Assembly: GCA_021802425.1 (NCBI GenBank)
Contig: JAJZXJ010000008.1
Location: forward strand, 1-64,000
Origin: Acidulodesulfobacterium sp021802425
Lineage (GTDB): Bacteria > SZUA-79 > Acidulodesulfobacterales > Acidulodesulfobacteraceae
Direction: 5' to 3'
Length of the DNA stretch: 64,000 bases
The notes below the pieces were generated by a model. It worked only from the letters and a program-made list of their open reading frames with translations. It did no database searches and was not told the origin of the DNA. The position numbers and the translations under genes are program-made. Shown piece by piece: positions 1-8,300 of this stretch. The first letter of the stretch is position 1, and the number at the start of each line of letters is the position of its first letter.

Positions 1-43
1 ATCCGTCTCGGGGAGCCAGTTCACTGTTAGTAGAAGAAGATTT

Positions 44-2149
44 TTACGGTTGCTTTAAAAACCGTAAAATTTCGTCTTCAGGAACGGGTTTTGAAAATAA
101 ATATCCTTGAACCATGTCGCACCCGAAGGATTTTAATATTTCTAACTGCTCTTCGGTTTCCACCCCTTCGCCGATAGTCTTCATACCTAACTTGGAAGCG
201 AGAACCACGACTGTATTGACTATTGCCAGATCTTTGGGGTTTTCCATCATGCCTCTTATAAATGAAATATCTATCTTGATAAAATCCGCGGGTATATTTT
301 TAATATAAGATAAGGAAGAATAGCCCGTGCCGAAATCGTCTAATGAAATCTTAATCCCTTTTTCTTTAAAAGCATTCAATATTTTAAGAGCATAATTAAA
401 ATTTTGTATAAACAGGCCTTCCGTTATTTCGATATTAAGCATGGACAGACCAATTCCGTATTTGTCCAACGCGGAAACAACCATGCCTATCAGGCCTTCC
501 TTTCTAAAACTGACAGGCGATACATTCATGGAAACAGGCACAATGTTAAACCCTTTTTCTTTCCATTCGTTTAAATTTTTGCAAATCTTATCTATTAAAA
601 ATTCTTCAAACCGCCGTATAAGCCCCGTCTTCTCGAGAAGAGGAATAAACTTAACAGGGGGTATAAGTCCGGTATCATGGCTGTTCCATCTCGCCAAAGC
701 CTCCATACCTTTTATTTTGCCTGTTTTTATGTCGAAATAAGGCTGATAATGAATTAAAAACTCTCTATTTTTAAATGCATTTATTATACTGTTTTTCATC
801 AGTAAAAACTCTGATGCCATGGTGTTCATCGATGCTTTAAAAAATTCGCATTCCCCTTCTCCCTGTTCTTTTGCGCTTAAAAGGGCAATGTCCGCCGATT
901 TTAAAAGATCTCCCGCATTTTTTCCGTCATCGGGAAAGATAGATATGCCCATAGTAAAAGAAATATTGAATGACTCGGGTATGACCTCCTTTATATTGGT
1001 AATACCGTAATAGTCTTCTGCTTCCAATTTGGGCGCGGATTCCTCTTCGATATACAAAGGATTTTTAAATTCTTCTTTTATTCTATCGATTATCCGCAAA
1101 ATATCTTCTTTATTTTGTAAATCGGCAAATAATATTCCAAACTTATCATCTCCCACCCTTGCAGCTATATCCCCATCCCGCATAACTTTATTTAATCTTT
1201 TTGAAAAACTTTGTAAAAGCTTATCTCCGACACTATACCCATAAGTATTATTAATATAGGATAATTTATAAAAATCAATTACCGCAAGAGAAGCGTTCAG
1301 CCCTTTATATTCTCCCCTGCCAAGATAACCATCGATAACGGAGATGAAAAAACTCCTGTTCGGAAGCTTAGTTAACGGATCGTGAAGCGAGATATATCTT
1401 AATTCTTCCCCCAATGTCTTTTCCTGCGTTATATCTTTGGCTATGGCTACAAAATTTATAACTTTAAAATCCTTTTTTACCGGAACGACCGTCGTGCTTA
1501 AAGTAAATAATTCGCCGGTTTTTTTTCTATTTATCAAAATACCTTTAAAAACTTCTCCCGCGTTGATCGNNNNNNNNNNNNNNNNNNNNNNNNNNNNNNN
1601 NNNNNNNNNNNNNNNNNNNNNNNNNNNNNNNNNNNNNNNNNNNNNNNNNNNNNNNNNNNNNNNNNNNNNATGTTTTAGAAAAAGCTTGTACGATATTCTG
1701 GACGATATATATTTGGGATATTTTATAATTATTCTAAGAATAGGCCGGCTGATATTTTTCCACTTAAAGTATGATTTATTAAAATATGATGTAATCGGGC
1801 GGTTATTTTTTAAAAATGCGCTGTTTTTTTTAATAAATCCGTCAAGTTCTTTATACTGTTTATCGGTTCTTTTTAAACTCGATTCCAAATTATTTAAAGC
1901 CTGTCTAAAATGCGCTTTTTGGGACTGCGAAGGTTTTAGAGCGCCGTAATATATAATTTTATCCACCCCGCTTTTAATATGCCTTATATCTTTATTTAGT
2001 TCCGTTGTTTTTAATAAAAGATTTGAATTAAAAGCGGTAATATTTTTTACGGGAATCGGACCGGCAAAGAATAAAATAGCGGCAATTAGTACGGCAACAA
2101 TTAAAAATAAGCCTTCTATGAGATATATCGCGTTATTTTTAAATATCAT
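44..2149 (-). CDS. Membrane sensor protein with partial PAS, degenerate GGDEF and EAL domains (interrupted by scaffold gap)
   Basis: Probable c-di-GMP phosphodiesterase. The N-terminal part (1670-2149) has one membrane helix (about residues 8-30) followed by a predicted extracytoplasmic helical region. A 100-N scaffold gap then interrupts the gene. The C-terminal part has the end of a PAS/PAC domain, a GGDEF domain and an EAL domain. The cyclase signature is degenerate (GDDKF in place of GGDEF) although the RxxD inhibitory-site motif (RDGD) remains. The EAL domain keeps MEALARW, DDFGTGYSSL and KIDISFI, so hydrolysis is the likelier activity. Both ends read in the same frame only because the gap is written as 100 N; the true frame and missing length are unknown, and two separate genes cannot be excluded. 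The N-terminal region resembles that of the 767-residue cyclase at 42276-44579. No partner gene adjoins it on this strand. Confidence 0.8.
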   Translation of the reverse strand: MIFKNNAIYLIEGLFLIVAVLIAAILFFAGPIPVKNITAFNSNLLLKTTELNKDIRHIKSGVDKIIYYGALKPSQSQKAHFRQALNNLESSLKRTDKQYKELDGFIKKNSAFLKNNRPITSYFNKSYFKWKNISRPILRIIIKYPKYISSRISYKLFLKHXXXXXXXXXXXXXXXXXXXXXXXXXXXXXXXXXXINAGEVFKGILINRKKTGELFTLSTTVVPVKKDFKVINFVAIAKDITQEKTLGEELRYISLHDPLTKLPNRSFFISVIDGYLGRGEYKGLNASLAVIDFYKLSYINNTYGYSVGDKLLQSFSKRLNKVMRDGDIAARVGDDKFGILFADLQNKEDILRIIDRIKEEFKNPLYIEEESAPKLEAEDYYGITNIKEVIPESFNISFTMGISIFPDDGKNAGDLLKSADIALLSAKEQGEGECEFFKASMNTMASEFLLMKNSIINAFKNREFLIHYQPYFDIKTGKIKGMEALARWNSHDTGLIPPVKFIPLLEKTGLIRRFEEFLIDKICKNLNEWKEKGFNIVPVSMNVSPVSFRKEGLIGMVVSALDKYGIGLSMLNIEITEGLFIQNFNYALKILNAFKEKGIKISLDDFGTGYSSLSYIKNIPADFIKIDISFIRGMMENPKDLAIVNTVVVLASKLGMKTIGEGVETEEQLEILKSFGCDMVQGYLFSKPVPEDEILRFLKQP
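1570..1669. other. Scaffold gap of 100 N inside the GGDEF/EAL gene
   Basis: Exactly 100 N, the conventional placeholder for a gap of unknown length. The sequences on either side are not copies of each other, so unlike the second gap this one hides real missing sequence, probably the second membrane helix and the start of the PAS domain. Confidence 0.97.
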
Positions 2150-2279
2150 TTTTATCGGATGCCCTTTTCCAATTATGGTTTTATCCCTAAAGTACTATTT
2201 TGCATGATTAATATTAATTGTATCATAATTTTTCCGATTTGCAGGAAGGCAATGGAAAATTTTAGTGTAAAAATTATAG

Positions 2280-2307
2280 TTGCTATTTACAAATAATAAG
2301 ATATAAT
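2280..2307 (+). promoter_or_regulatory. Candidate sigma-70 promoter, upstream copy
   Basis: TTGCTA at 2280-2285 and TATAAT at 2302-2307 are separated by 16 bp. The -35 element runs into the 15-bp direct repeat GCTATTTACAAATAA, which recurs 56 bp downstream. It faces the secreted Q/N-rich protein gene at 2409. Inferred from consensus match only. Confidence 0.45.
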
Positions 2308-2330
2308 AATAGAAAATAATCTTTTTAGAA

Positions 2331-2360
2331 TTGACTCGCTATTTACAAATAAATTAAAAT
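2331..2360 (+). promoter_or_regulatory. Candidate sigma-70 promoter, downstream copy
   Basis: TTGACT at 2331-2336 and TAAAAT at 2355-2360 are separated by 18 bp. The spacer holds the second copy of GCTATTTACAAATAA (2338-2352). The start of transcription would be about 40 bases before the ATG at 2409, which has a good Shine-Dalgarno (AAAGGAG) six bases upstream. Confidence 0.45.
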
Positions 2361-2408
2361 TTAACTAAAATTAACAAAACAAAGTCGAAGGAGCTAAAGG
2401 AGTCGGTT

Positions 2409-3188
2409 ATGAAAACTGTAAAATTTTTAAAAATTTTTTCAATCGGTTTTATTGTTTTAGCAATAGGTATTGCCGGACTTGCGTCTGTTTTTGCCGGAGC
2501 GTCTTACGGGGCATCGACCCAAATCACGCATAAAACGGTAATTAATAACAACGCAAAATTAATAAAGTCATACATAAAGATACTTAACAAAGTCGGCAAC
2601 AATAAACAGGCGGTTTTAGAAATCGAAAAAAAGCTTCAGATAAGCCCCGCGGGATTAAAGTTATATATGAAAAAAGGCATGGGAGTGGGAGACGCCGTTT
2701 TTATAAAATTAATCGAAGACAATACTAACGCCGTAAACAAAGCAGACGCAAAAAACTTTATTAAAGAATATTTGACGGATAACAATACCCTATCTCAGCT
2801 TAACGGCAACGAAGTAAATGTTAAAAATGTAATTAAAGAAATGAACGGCACGGTTAACTTAAAGGTAGTAAACGAGGTCTATAAAACCGAAACAGGCGTA
2901 ACCGTTGACCATGCCCTGTCTCTTGCGGTCAACACCCCGAACACGACGCATAATTTACAATTAGAAAATTATACGGCTAACAAAAACGGCAGTGTTTATC
3001 AAACTCATACCCTGCAAAACCAGATGAATCAGGTAAACAACATGCAAAACCAGATGAATCAGGTAAATAATACCCAAAGGCAGATAAACCAGGTAAATAA
3101 CACGCAGCAGCAGATGCAGCAAATGAACAACACCCAGCAGCAGATTCAACAAACCAATAACATGCAGCAGCAGATGATGGGCAGGTAA
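2409..3188 (+). CDS. Exported protein with Q/N-rich decapeptide repeats at the C-terminus
   Basis: No family recognised. Residues 1-35 form a classical signal peptide with a hydrophobic core and small residues before a probable cleavage at AxA-like positions around GASYGAS. The mature part has a mixed, lysine- and asparagine-rich region with several short predicted helices (about residues 45-190). From about residue 200 to the end there are at least five imperfect ten-residue units of the form N-x-Q-x-Q-x-x-Q-x-N, encoded by a 30-bp period. There are no cysteines and no membrane anchor after the signal. A strong ribosome site precedes the ATG, two promoter-like units lie upstream and a hairpin with a T-run follows, so it is probably a single-gene transcript that could be well expressed. 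Structural, adhesive or amyloid-like roles are possible but not shown. Confidence 0.75.
   Translation: MKTVKFLKIFSIGFIVLAIGIAGLASVFAGASYGASTQITHKTVINNNAKLIKSYIKILNKVGNNKQAVLEIEKKLQISPAGLKLYMKKGMGVGDAVFIKLIEDNTNAVNKADAKNFIKEYLTDNNTLSQLNGNEVNVKNVIKEMNGTVNLKVVNEVYKTETGVTVDHALSLAVNTPNTTHNLQLENYTANKNGSVYQTHTLQNQMNQVNNMQNQMNQVNNTQRQINQVNNTQQQMQQMNNTQQQIQQTNNMQQQMMGR
3013..3180 (+). repeat. In-gene 30-bp tandem repeat encoding Q/N-rich decapeptides
   Basis: Five to six imperfect units with a 30-base period. The first two are nearly identical (AACCAGATGAATCAGGTAAA and the unit after it); later ones drift towards runs of CAG codons. The period is a multiple of three, so gain or loss of units keeps the reading frame. 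Confidence 0.85.
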
Positions 3189-3215
3189 TTAATTAAATTT
3201 TTATATAAACGATAT

Positions 3216-3275
3216 AAATGCAAGCTAAGTACAAAAATATCAAAATATAATTGTAATTTAGCTTGCATTTTTTTT
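3216..3275 (+). terminator. Intrinsic terminator after the Q/N-rich protein gene
   Basis: A perfect 13-bp inverted repeat (AAATGCAAGCTAA at 3216-3228 and TTAGCTTGCATTT at 3258-3270) is followed by further T residues up to 3275. The loop is long (29 bases) but AT-rich. Confidence 0.6.
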
Positions 3276-3302
3276 GTAAAATAAAAAGGAGGATATTTGG
3301 TA

Positions 3303-4112
3303 ATGATAAGAAAAATAAAATTATTTTATGCCGTTTTTTTTGTTTTTGCTTTTTTAATAATTTTCATAAATGTCGATATATCTAAATCGTTTGGCGCTCC
3401 GAGTTTGCAGATAGGAACGGGCTATAACGAAACATGGGGCAAATACGGCACGAATTATACCACATCCTTAATTTATATCCCGCTTAATATAAATTATTAC
3501 CCGGATAAAACCTTTAATTTTCAAGCTACGATACCGTATATGCAGGTTCATAAGCAAACATCTACGGTGTTGGTCAACAATATACCGGTTCAAAAAGCGG
3601 GCGCTTCGACTTCGACCACGGAAAGCGGTTTAGGGGATATAGTTTTGACGGGAAATTATAACATTACAAATCAGGCGGTAAAGCCTTCTCTTCCGACTTT
3701 AACGGCAACGGTTTTTGTTGACCTGCCCACAGCCAGCGAATCTAACGGTTTGGGAACGGGAAAAGCAAATTACGGTTTTCAATTGGGTGTTACGCAGCTA
3801 ATAAAATCTTATTTTTATTTTATAAACGGCGGTTATACCGTTTTAGGTAAACCATCGGGCATTACTAGCCTTACCAACCCTTTTTCCGCGTATGCAGGCG
3901 CTGGTAAATTAATCACGAAGAACCTATCGGCCGCCGTCTCGGGGGCATGGTCTCAGGCAATTATATCCGGAACACATGATACCGTAACCGGAAATCTATC
4001 CGTAATTTATACGGTGGTGAAAAACAATACGGTAGGCGTTACTTATATAAAAGGTTTTACAAACGAAAGCCCGTCTCAGGGAATAATGCTAAGCTATTCG
4101 CTTATGTTTTAA
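3303..4112 (+). CDS. Outer-membrane beta-barrel protein, function unknown
   Basis: Exported protein of about 269 residues with an N-terminal hydrophobic signal sequence (IKLFYAVFFVFAFLIIFINV) and a mature part of alternating polar and aromatic strands, ending in LSYSLMF. A terminal phenylalanine after alternating hydrophobic residues is the usual barrel-assembly signal. It has no detectable enzyme motif and resembles generic transporter-like or MetA-pathway-type barrel proteins only in architecture. The reading frame is open from a TTG at 3297, but that codon is only four bases from the AGGAGG at 3287-3292; the ATG at 3303, ten bases away, is chosen. It lies between two terminator-like hairpins, so it is probably transcribed alone. 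Confidence 0.75.
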   Translation: MIRKIKLFYAVFFVFAFLIIFINVDISKSFGAPSLQIGTGYNETWGKYGTNYTTSLIYIPLNINYYPDKTFNFQATIPYMQVHKQTSTVLVNNIPVQKAGASTSTTESGLGDIVLTGNYNITNQAVKPSLPTLTATVFVDLPTASESNGLGTGKANYGFQLGVTQLIKSYFYFINGGYTVLGKPSGITSLTNPFSAYAGAGKLITKNLSAAVSGAWSQAIISGTHDTVTGNLSVIYTVVKNNTVGVTYIKGFTNESPSQGIMLSYSLMF

Positions 4113-4126
4113 AATATTAATAAACC

Positions 4127-4175
4127 TTTAATCCTGCGATTGAGAAACCTAAGCAGGTTCTAACGCAGGATTAAA
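4127..4175. terminator. Hairpin between convergent genes
   Basis: A perfect 12-bp inverted repeat (TTTAATCCTGCG at 4127-4138 and CGCAGGATTAAA at 4164-4175) encloses a second small stem (AACCT/AGGTT). It lies exactly between two convergent genes. There is no strong T-run on either side, so bidirectional termination is inferred from position. Confidence 0.5.
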
Positions 4176-4181
4176 GATAAA

Positions 4182-4406
4182 CTAATATTCATAAAATTTT
4201 AAAATAAACACGGAAACAAATAGCATTACGGCTGAAAGTACTATAAAATATAAAATAGAATATACCGCTATGCCTATAACCAGATAAAATAATAAAATTA
4301 ATCTCTTAATGCGCTTAAGATCTTCATGGCGCAAAAGGAAGCCGATAAATATACTCACAATAATATATATAACGGATTCGATTATTATTATATTAAAATT
4401 GACCAT
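4182..4406 (-). CDS. Small hydrophobic membrane protein
   Basis: A 74-residue protein with two or three predicted membrane helices: residues about 4-24, then a short charged stretch RHEDLKRIKR, then about 35-72. No family recognised. It sits at the downstream end of the long minus-strand run, 37 bp after the UDP-glucuronate decarboxylase-like gene. The short length and AT-rich composition leave some doubt that it is expressed. Confidence 0.45.
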   Translation of the reverse strand: MVNFNIIIIESVIYIIVSIFIGFLLRHEDLKRIKRLILLFYLVIGIAVYSILYFIVLSAVMLFVSVFILKFYEY

Positions 4407-4443
4407 AAAATAGACTTCTGCTTACGCAGGAATAACGTAAAAG

Positions 4444-5379
4444 TTAACGTTTTAAAACTCTCCCGAAATAAGATATAGTATTTTTAAGCCCTTCTTCTAT
4501 GTCAACCTTTGGGTTGTATCCTAAAATCTTTCTTGCAAGCGTTAAATCCGGATTTCTTTGAACAGGGTCGTCCTTTGGCAATTCCACAAACCTTATTTTT
4601 GATTTTGAACCTGTCAGGGATATAACCAATTTTGCAAAATCTATTACGGTAAACTCATAATTATTGCCCAAGTTTACCGGCCCCGTAAACCCGCTTTTAT
4701 TTTCCATAAAAAGCATAATGCCGTCTATTAAATCGGATATATAGCAAAAAGAACGCGTCTGTTTGCCGTCTCCGTAAACGGTCAAATCATCCCCCTGTAA
4801 TGCTTGCACTATGAAGTTAGAAACAACCCTGCCGTCGTTTTCGAGCATCTTCGGCCCGTAAGTGTTAAAAACCCTTACAACCTTAATATCCGCCCCGTAC
4901 CGCCTGTGATAATCGAACATTATGGTTTCCGCTGCCCTCTTCCCCTCGTCATAACACGACCTTATGGAAACGGGGTTGACATTGCCGTTATAACTTTCAG
5001 GCTGAGGATGAACGCCCGGCGAGCCGTACACCTCCGATGTCGATGTGTGTAAAACCGGAATCTTAAGCCTTCTCACATTTTCCATTACATTAAATATCCC
5101 GTAAACATTGTCTTTCATCGTTTTAAGCGGGTCTTTCTGATAGTGCGGAACGGAGGCGGGGCAGGCTAAATTTATTATGAAATCGGCTTCTATTAAAAAG
5201 GGTTCGCTAATATCCTGCCTTATAACTTCAAATTTTGAATTGCCCAGAAATTCGGCTATATTATTTTTAGAACCCGTATAAAAATTATCGAGGCATAATA
5301 CTTCATGCCCCATGTTTAATAATCTTTCGCATAAGTTAGAGCCGATAAAACCCGCCCCGCCCGTAATAAGAACCTTCAT
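4444..5379 (-). CDS. UDP-glucuronate decarboxylase-like NAD-dependent sugar-nucleotide epimerase/dehydratase
   Basis: A cytosolic extended short-chain dehydrogenase. The NAD-binding motif GGAGFIG is at residues 7-13; the catalytic region has TSTSEVYG and the Tyr-Lys pair in CYDEGKR. Several stretches are typical of UDP-xylose synthases: NLACPAS, HYQKDP, RVFNTYGP, DGRVVSNF and TRSFCYISDL. Those enzymes convert UDP-glucuronate to UDP-xylose for surface polysaccharide. The length (311) is normal. A good ribosome site (GGAGA) precedes the ATG, and the gene starts 26 bp after cbiH, so it probably shares the cobalamin transcript without a functional link. Other UDP-sugar epimerases of the same fold are the alternative. 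Confidence 0.85.
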   Translation of the reverse strand: MKVLITGGAGFIGSNLCERLLNMGHEVLCLDNFYTGSKNNIAEFLGNSKFEVIRQDISEPFLIEADFIINLACPASVPHYQKDPLKTMKDNVYGIFNVMENVRRLKIPVLHTSTSEVYGSPGVHPQPESYNGNVNPVSIRSCYDEGKRAAETIMFDYHRRYGADIKVVRVFNTYGPKMLENDGRVVSNFIVQALQGDDLTVYGDGKQTRSFCYISDLIDGIMLFMENKSGFTGPVNLGNNYEFTVIDFAKLVISLTGSKSKIRFVELPKDDPVQRNPDLTLARKILGYNPKVDIEEGLKNTISYFGRVLKR

Positions 5380-5405
5380 GGTCTCTCCTTTTTTTATTTG
5401 CCGAA

Positions 5406-6251
5406 TTAGGCTAAATCCAGATTATATTTATTACCGTAGCCCCTTTTTGTTATCATAAAAAAATCTTTTACATAAGTATTGCTGCTTCCTATTATAATCG
5501 AGGTGTTCATGCTTACGATGTCAAACTTGTCCATATTTTCCAGCGTGGTTATAACAATTTCCTCATCCGGTCTCGTAACGGCCTTAACGATAGCGACAGG
5601 CCTGTCTTTATCCAAAGTTTCGAGTAAAATATCCTTTGCGATAGTAAGCTCGTTTTTTCTTTTCATACTCTTAGGATTGTAAAGTATTATAACAAAATCC
5701 CCCTGAGACGCCGCCCTTAGCCTTTTTTCGATATCTTCCCACGGCGTTAAAAGATTCGATAAGGAAATTACGCAAAAATCGTTCATTATAGGCGCTCCAA
5801 CGGCGCAGGAAGCCGCACAAAACGCGGGTATTCCCGGAATAAAGTCAACCGGAATTTTTCCAAGCAGCGATTTTTTCTCGATAATCTCGAGCAAAAGCCC
5901 GCTCATGCCGTAAATGCCCGCGTCGCCCCCGGAAACAAGCGCGACATCCATACCCTCCATAGATTTTTTAACGGCCGCTTCGCACCGTTTAATTTCGTCT
6001 TTCATATTAAACGGCATCCTTTCCTGCATCTCGCTTAAAATACCGTCTATCTGTTTGAGATACGACGAGTATCCTATTACCGTTCGGGAGCCTTTTATGG
6101 CTTCGAGCGCCTTTTTACTCAAGTGGTCGGTATCTCCGGGACCTGTTCCAATAACCGTTATTTTGCCAAAGCTTGCCGTTTCGCGGTTTCCTCCTTCAAA
6201 TCCACCGCCGCGGCTGCCGCCATTGTCACATTGCCTTTCTTTTTCTTGCAT
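5406..6251 (-). CDS. cbiH: Precorrin-3B/cobalt-precorrin-3 C17-methyltransferase
   Basis: Methylates C17 and contracts the ring in the anaerobic corrin pathway. The tetrapyrrole methylase fold is shown by VIGTGPGD near the start, VSGGDAGIYG, IPGIPAFCAASCAVGAPI and IILYNPKS. The conserved core begins at about residue 30 (KITVIGTG). The first 29 residues are not part of the family and lie within the end of cbiG in another frame (94-bp overlap). The ATG at 6251 is nevertheless supported by AAGGAGC five bases upstream, and no ATG, GTG or TTG codon occurs in frame nearer the core. There is no C-terminal iron-sulfur extension as in CbiH60. Last of the cbi genes in the run. Confidence 0.92.
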   Translation of the reverse strand: MQEKERQCDNGGSRGGGFEGGNRETASFGKITVIGTGPGDTDHLSKKALEAIKGSRTVIGYSSYLKQIDGILSEMQERMPFNMKDEIKRCEAAVKKSMEGMDVALVSGGDAGIYGMSGLLLEIIEKKSLLGKIPVDFIPGIPAFCAASCAVGAPIMNDFCVISLSNLLTPWEDIEKRLRAASQGDFVIILYNPKSMKRKNELTIAKDILLETLDKDRPVAIVKAVTRPDEEIVITTLENMDKFDIVSMNTSIIIGSSNTYVKDFFMITKRGYGNKYNLDLA

Positions 6252-7552
6252 ATTAAAAGCTCCTTATTTTTAGACGATAAAAGAGCGCAGGGTTCGCAAA
6301 CGGAATAAGCGCCCGTATATTTATAGCACAAAGATTTTGTATTATTTTCACGGATTTTATTTTTCTCTATAAATTTGTTAATTTCTTCCTTCGAATAAAA
6401 ATCGATAAATTTTCCGTATTTTTCCCCGAATTTTAAAATTCCGCCTTCATCCTTTTTAATGTCTATAGTCGCAATATTTCTTATGCAGTTTAAAGACAAA
6501 TTATGTTTATCGAATACCGATGCAACAAACTCTTCTACTTCGTTAAAGTCCGTATTTTTATTGCAGCCGATACCTACGATAAGGCTTTTCGGCCTTAAAA
6601 TAGCAATATTAATGTTATGTTTATCGGAAAAATTGTTAAATTCATATAATTCTTCCAGATTAGCCCTTCTTGAAATAATAATTAAATTTAACGGGGTTAT
6701 AGAATTCTTTATTAATTCCTTAAGTTTTAACGCAACGGTTATAAACCTAAAATCCTGTTCATTTAAATGCCTTTCGGCATACCGCCTTAGCTCTTTTATA
6801 TAACGATTAAAATCTAATCCTCCTTTTATCCGTTCATCTTTATTTAAATAAACGATAAACTTTTCGCCGCTTAAAGAAGCCTTATTAAACTCTTTTATTT
6901 TAGTTTTAGCCTCCTCGATAAAAAACCCGAATTTTTTTGCAAACATATCCACAGAAAACCTTCCCGAAACATCCGTTGCAGTAGTTATAACAGGTACCGC
7001 CCCCAAAAAATCCGCAGCCTTTTTCGTAAATTCGTTTCCCCCGCCGATATGTCCGGACAATAAGCTTACGGCAAACCTGCCAAGTTCGTCTATTACCGTA
7101 ACGCCGGGATCGCTTAATTTGTCTTTAATGTACGGGGAAATAAGCCTTACGACCGCTCCCAGCGCTAAAAAAAATACGATAAAATCGAACTCATTAAATA
7201 AATTATTTAAAAAGTCATTTGATAAGTTATCATATGTTTTTACGCAAATCGAAAAATTATCACTATTCACAGGTTTAAGTTTAAGGTCAAAGATTTTGGA
7301 TAATTCTTCGTCTGCCATAAGAATTAAATCTTTTTTCGATTTTTCGATAAAAATATTTATATTTATAATATTATTTATATTGAAATCGTCTGTTTCACCG
7401 GACTTGTCCATCTTAAAAATACCTTCGGAAACCTTTAAGGCCGATAACAGGCTGTTTTTAGAAAAAGGCATAAGCGCAATGTCCGTTATTCCGCCCGCGG
7501 ACCTGTCAACCGCCTTCTTTAAGCCTGAACGAGTGTGAAAAATTCTTATCAT
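6158..7552 (-). CDS. cbiG: Cobalt-precorrin-5A hydrolase
   Basis: Opens the delta-lactone of cobalt-precorrin-5A and releases the C20 unit as acetaldehyde. The N-terminal and middle domains carry DIALMPFSKNSL, FFLALGAVVRLI, DPGVTVIDELGRFAVSLLSG, HIGGGNEFT and ITTATDVSGRFSVD. The C-terminal CbiG domain has LIVGIGCNKNT. The length of 464 is on the long side because of a lysine- and asparagine-rich middle section. The family-like part begins about 20 residues after the ATG, so the first residues, which overlap the end of cbiF by 47 bp, may be an extension or the start may be wrong. The C-terminal end (MAAAAAVDLKEE) overlaps cbiH by 94 bp. Confidence 0.92.
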   Translation of the reverse strand: MIRIFHTRSGLKKAVDRSAGGITDIALMPFSKNSLLSALKVSEGIFKMDKSGETDDFNINNIININIFIEKSKKDLILMADEELSKIFDLKLKPVNSDNFSICVKTYDNLSNDFLNNLFNEFDFIVFFLALGAVVRLISPYIKDKLSDPGVTVIDELGRFAVSLLSGHIGGGNEFTKKAADFLGAVPVITTATDVSGRFSVDMFAKKFGFFIEEAKTKIKEFNKASLSGEKFIVYLNKDERIKGGLDFNRYIKELRRYAERHLNEQDFRFITVALKLKELIKNSITPLNLIIISRRANLEELYEFNNFSDKHNINIAILRPKSLIVGIGCNKNTDFNEVEEFVASVFDKHNLSLNCIRNIATIDIKKDEGGILKFGEKYGKFIDFYSKEEINKFIEKNKIRENNTKSLCYKYTGAYSVCEPCALLSSKNKELLICKKKKGNVTMAAAAAVDLKEETAKRQALAK

Positions 7553-8300
7553 ATAATTTCGACCTGTTTTTTTTGTAATATTTTCCCCTCAAAGCATCTC
7601 CAACAATTAAAACAGCCATATTCTTTACAGAGTGCTCCTTTGCTGTTTTAACCACATCTTTCAATAAACAGTCTATTAAAAGTTCGCTTTCAAGCGAAAC
7701 ATCTCTGGCTATCAAACACGGTGTATCTTTGGGGTAATGTTCGAGAAGGTCTTCCGCCACGGATTCTATTATCCCGAAACTTAAATATATAGCCATAGTT
7801 GCATTGTGTTTTGCAAGACTTTTTATGTCCTGTCCTTTAGGCATTTTCCCCGTTCTTCCCTCCCCCCTGCAAAATATAACCGTCTGAGATACATCCGGCA
7901 GCGTCAAGGTTGACCTGTTTGCGGCGCTCGCCGCAAAGGCTGCCGTAACGCCCGGGATAATCTCATAGCCTATCCCCATTTCTTCAAGATAAGTCATCTG
8001 CTCGTTAATAGATGAATAAATAGAAGAATCACCCGCATGAAGAACGGAAATAATCCGGCGGACTTCGTCCTTTAATAAACTTTCAAGCCGTTCTTTAATT
8101 TCATCAAAATTAAGGCTTTTCATATCTATGAGCATGGCTTCATTTTTAAGTATATCAAGCACTTTGGGATTTATTAAAGAACCGGCGTAAAAAACAACGT
8201 CCGATTTCTTTAATACATCGTAAGCCTTTACGGTTAAAAGTTCAGGGTCTCCGGGACCCGCGCCCACAAAATATATCTTGACCGATACATCTTCTTTCAT
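7506..8300 (-). CDS. cbiF: Cobalt-precorrin-4 C11-methyltransferase
   Basis: SAM-dependent tetrapyrrole methylase of the anaerobic cobalamin pathway. It shows the family pattern in order: IYFVGAGPGDPELLTVKA, VFYAGSLINPKVL (typical of CbiF/CobM), LHAGDSSIYSSI, IIPGVTAAFAASA and MAIYLSFGI. The length of 264 is normal. It overlaps cbiL upstream by four bases and cbiG downstream by 47 bp, so translational coupling is likely. Confidence 0.94.
   Translation of the reverse strand: MKEDVSVKIYFVGAGPGDPELLTVKAYDVLKKSDVVFYAGSLINPKVLDILKNEAMLIDMKSLNFDEIKERLESLLKDEVRRIISVLHAGDSSIYSSINEQMTYLEEMGIGYEIIPGVTAAFAASAANRSTLTLPDVSQTVIFCRGEGRTGKMPKGQDIKSLAKHNATMAIYLSFGIIESVAEDLLEHYPKDTPCLIARDVSLESELLIDCLLKDVVKTAKEHSVKNMAVLIVGDALRGKYYKKNRSKLYDKNFSHSFRLKEGG

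Noticed and set aside
3013..3180. Possible CRISPR-like array because of the regular 30-bp spacing
   Set aside because: There are no spacers; the units are contiguous, imperfect and inside an open reading frame.
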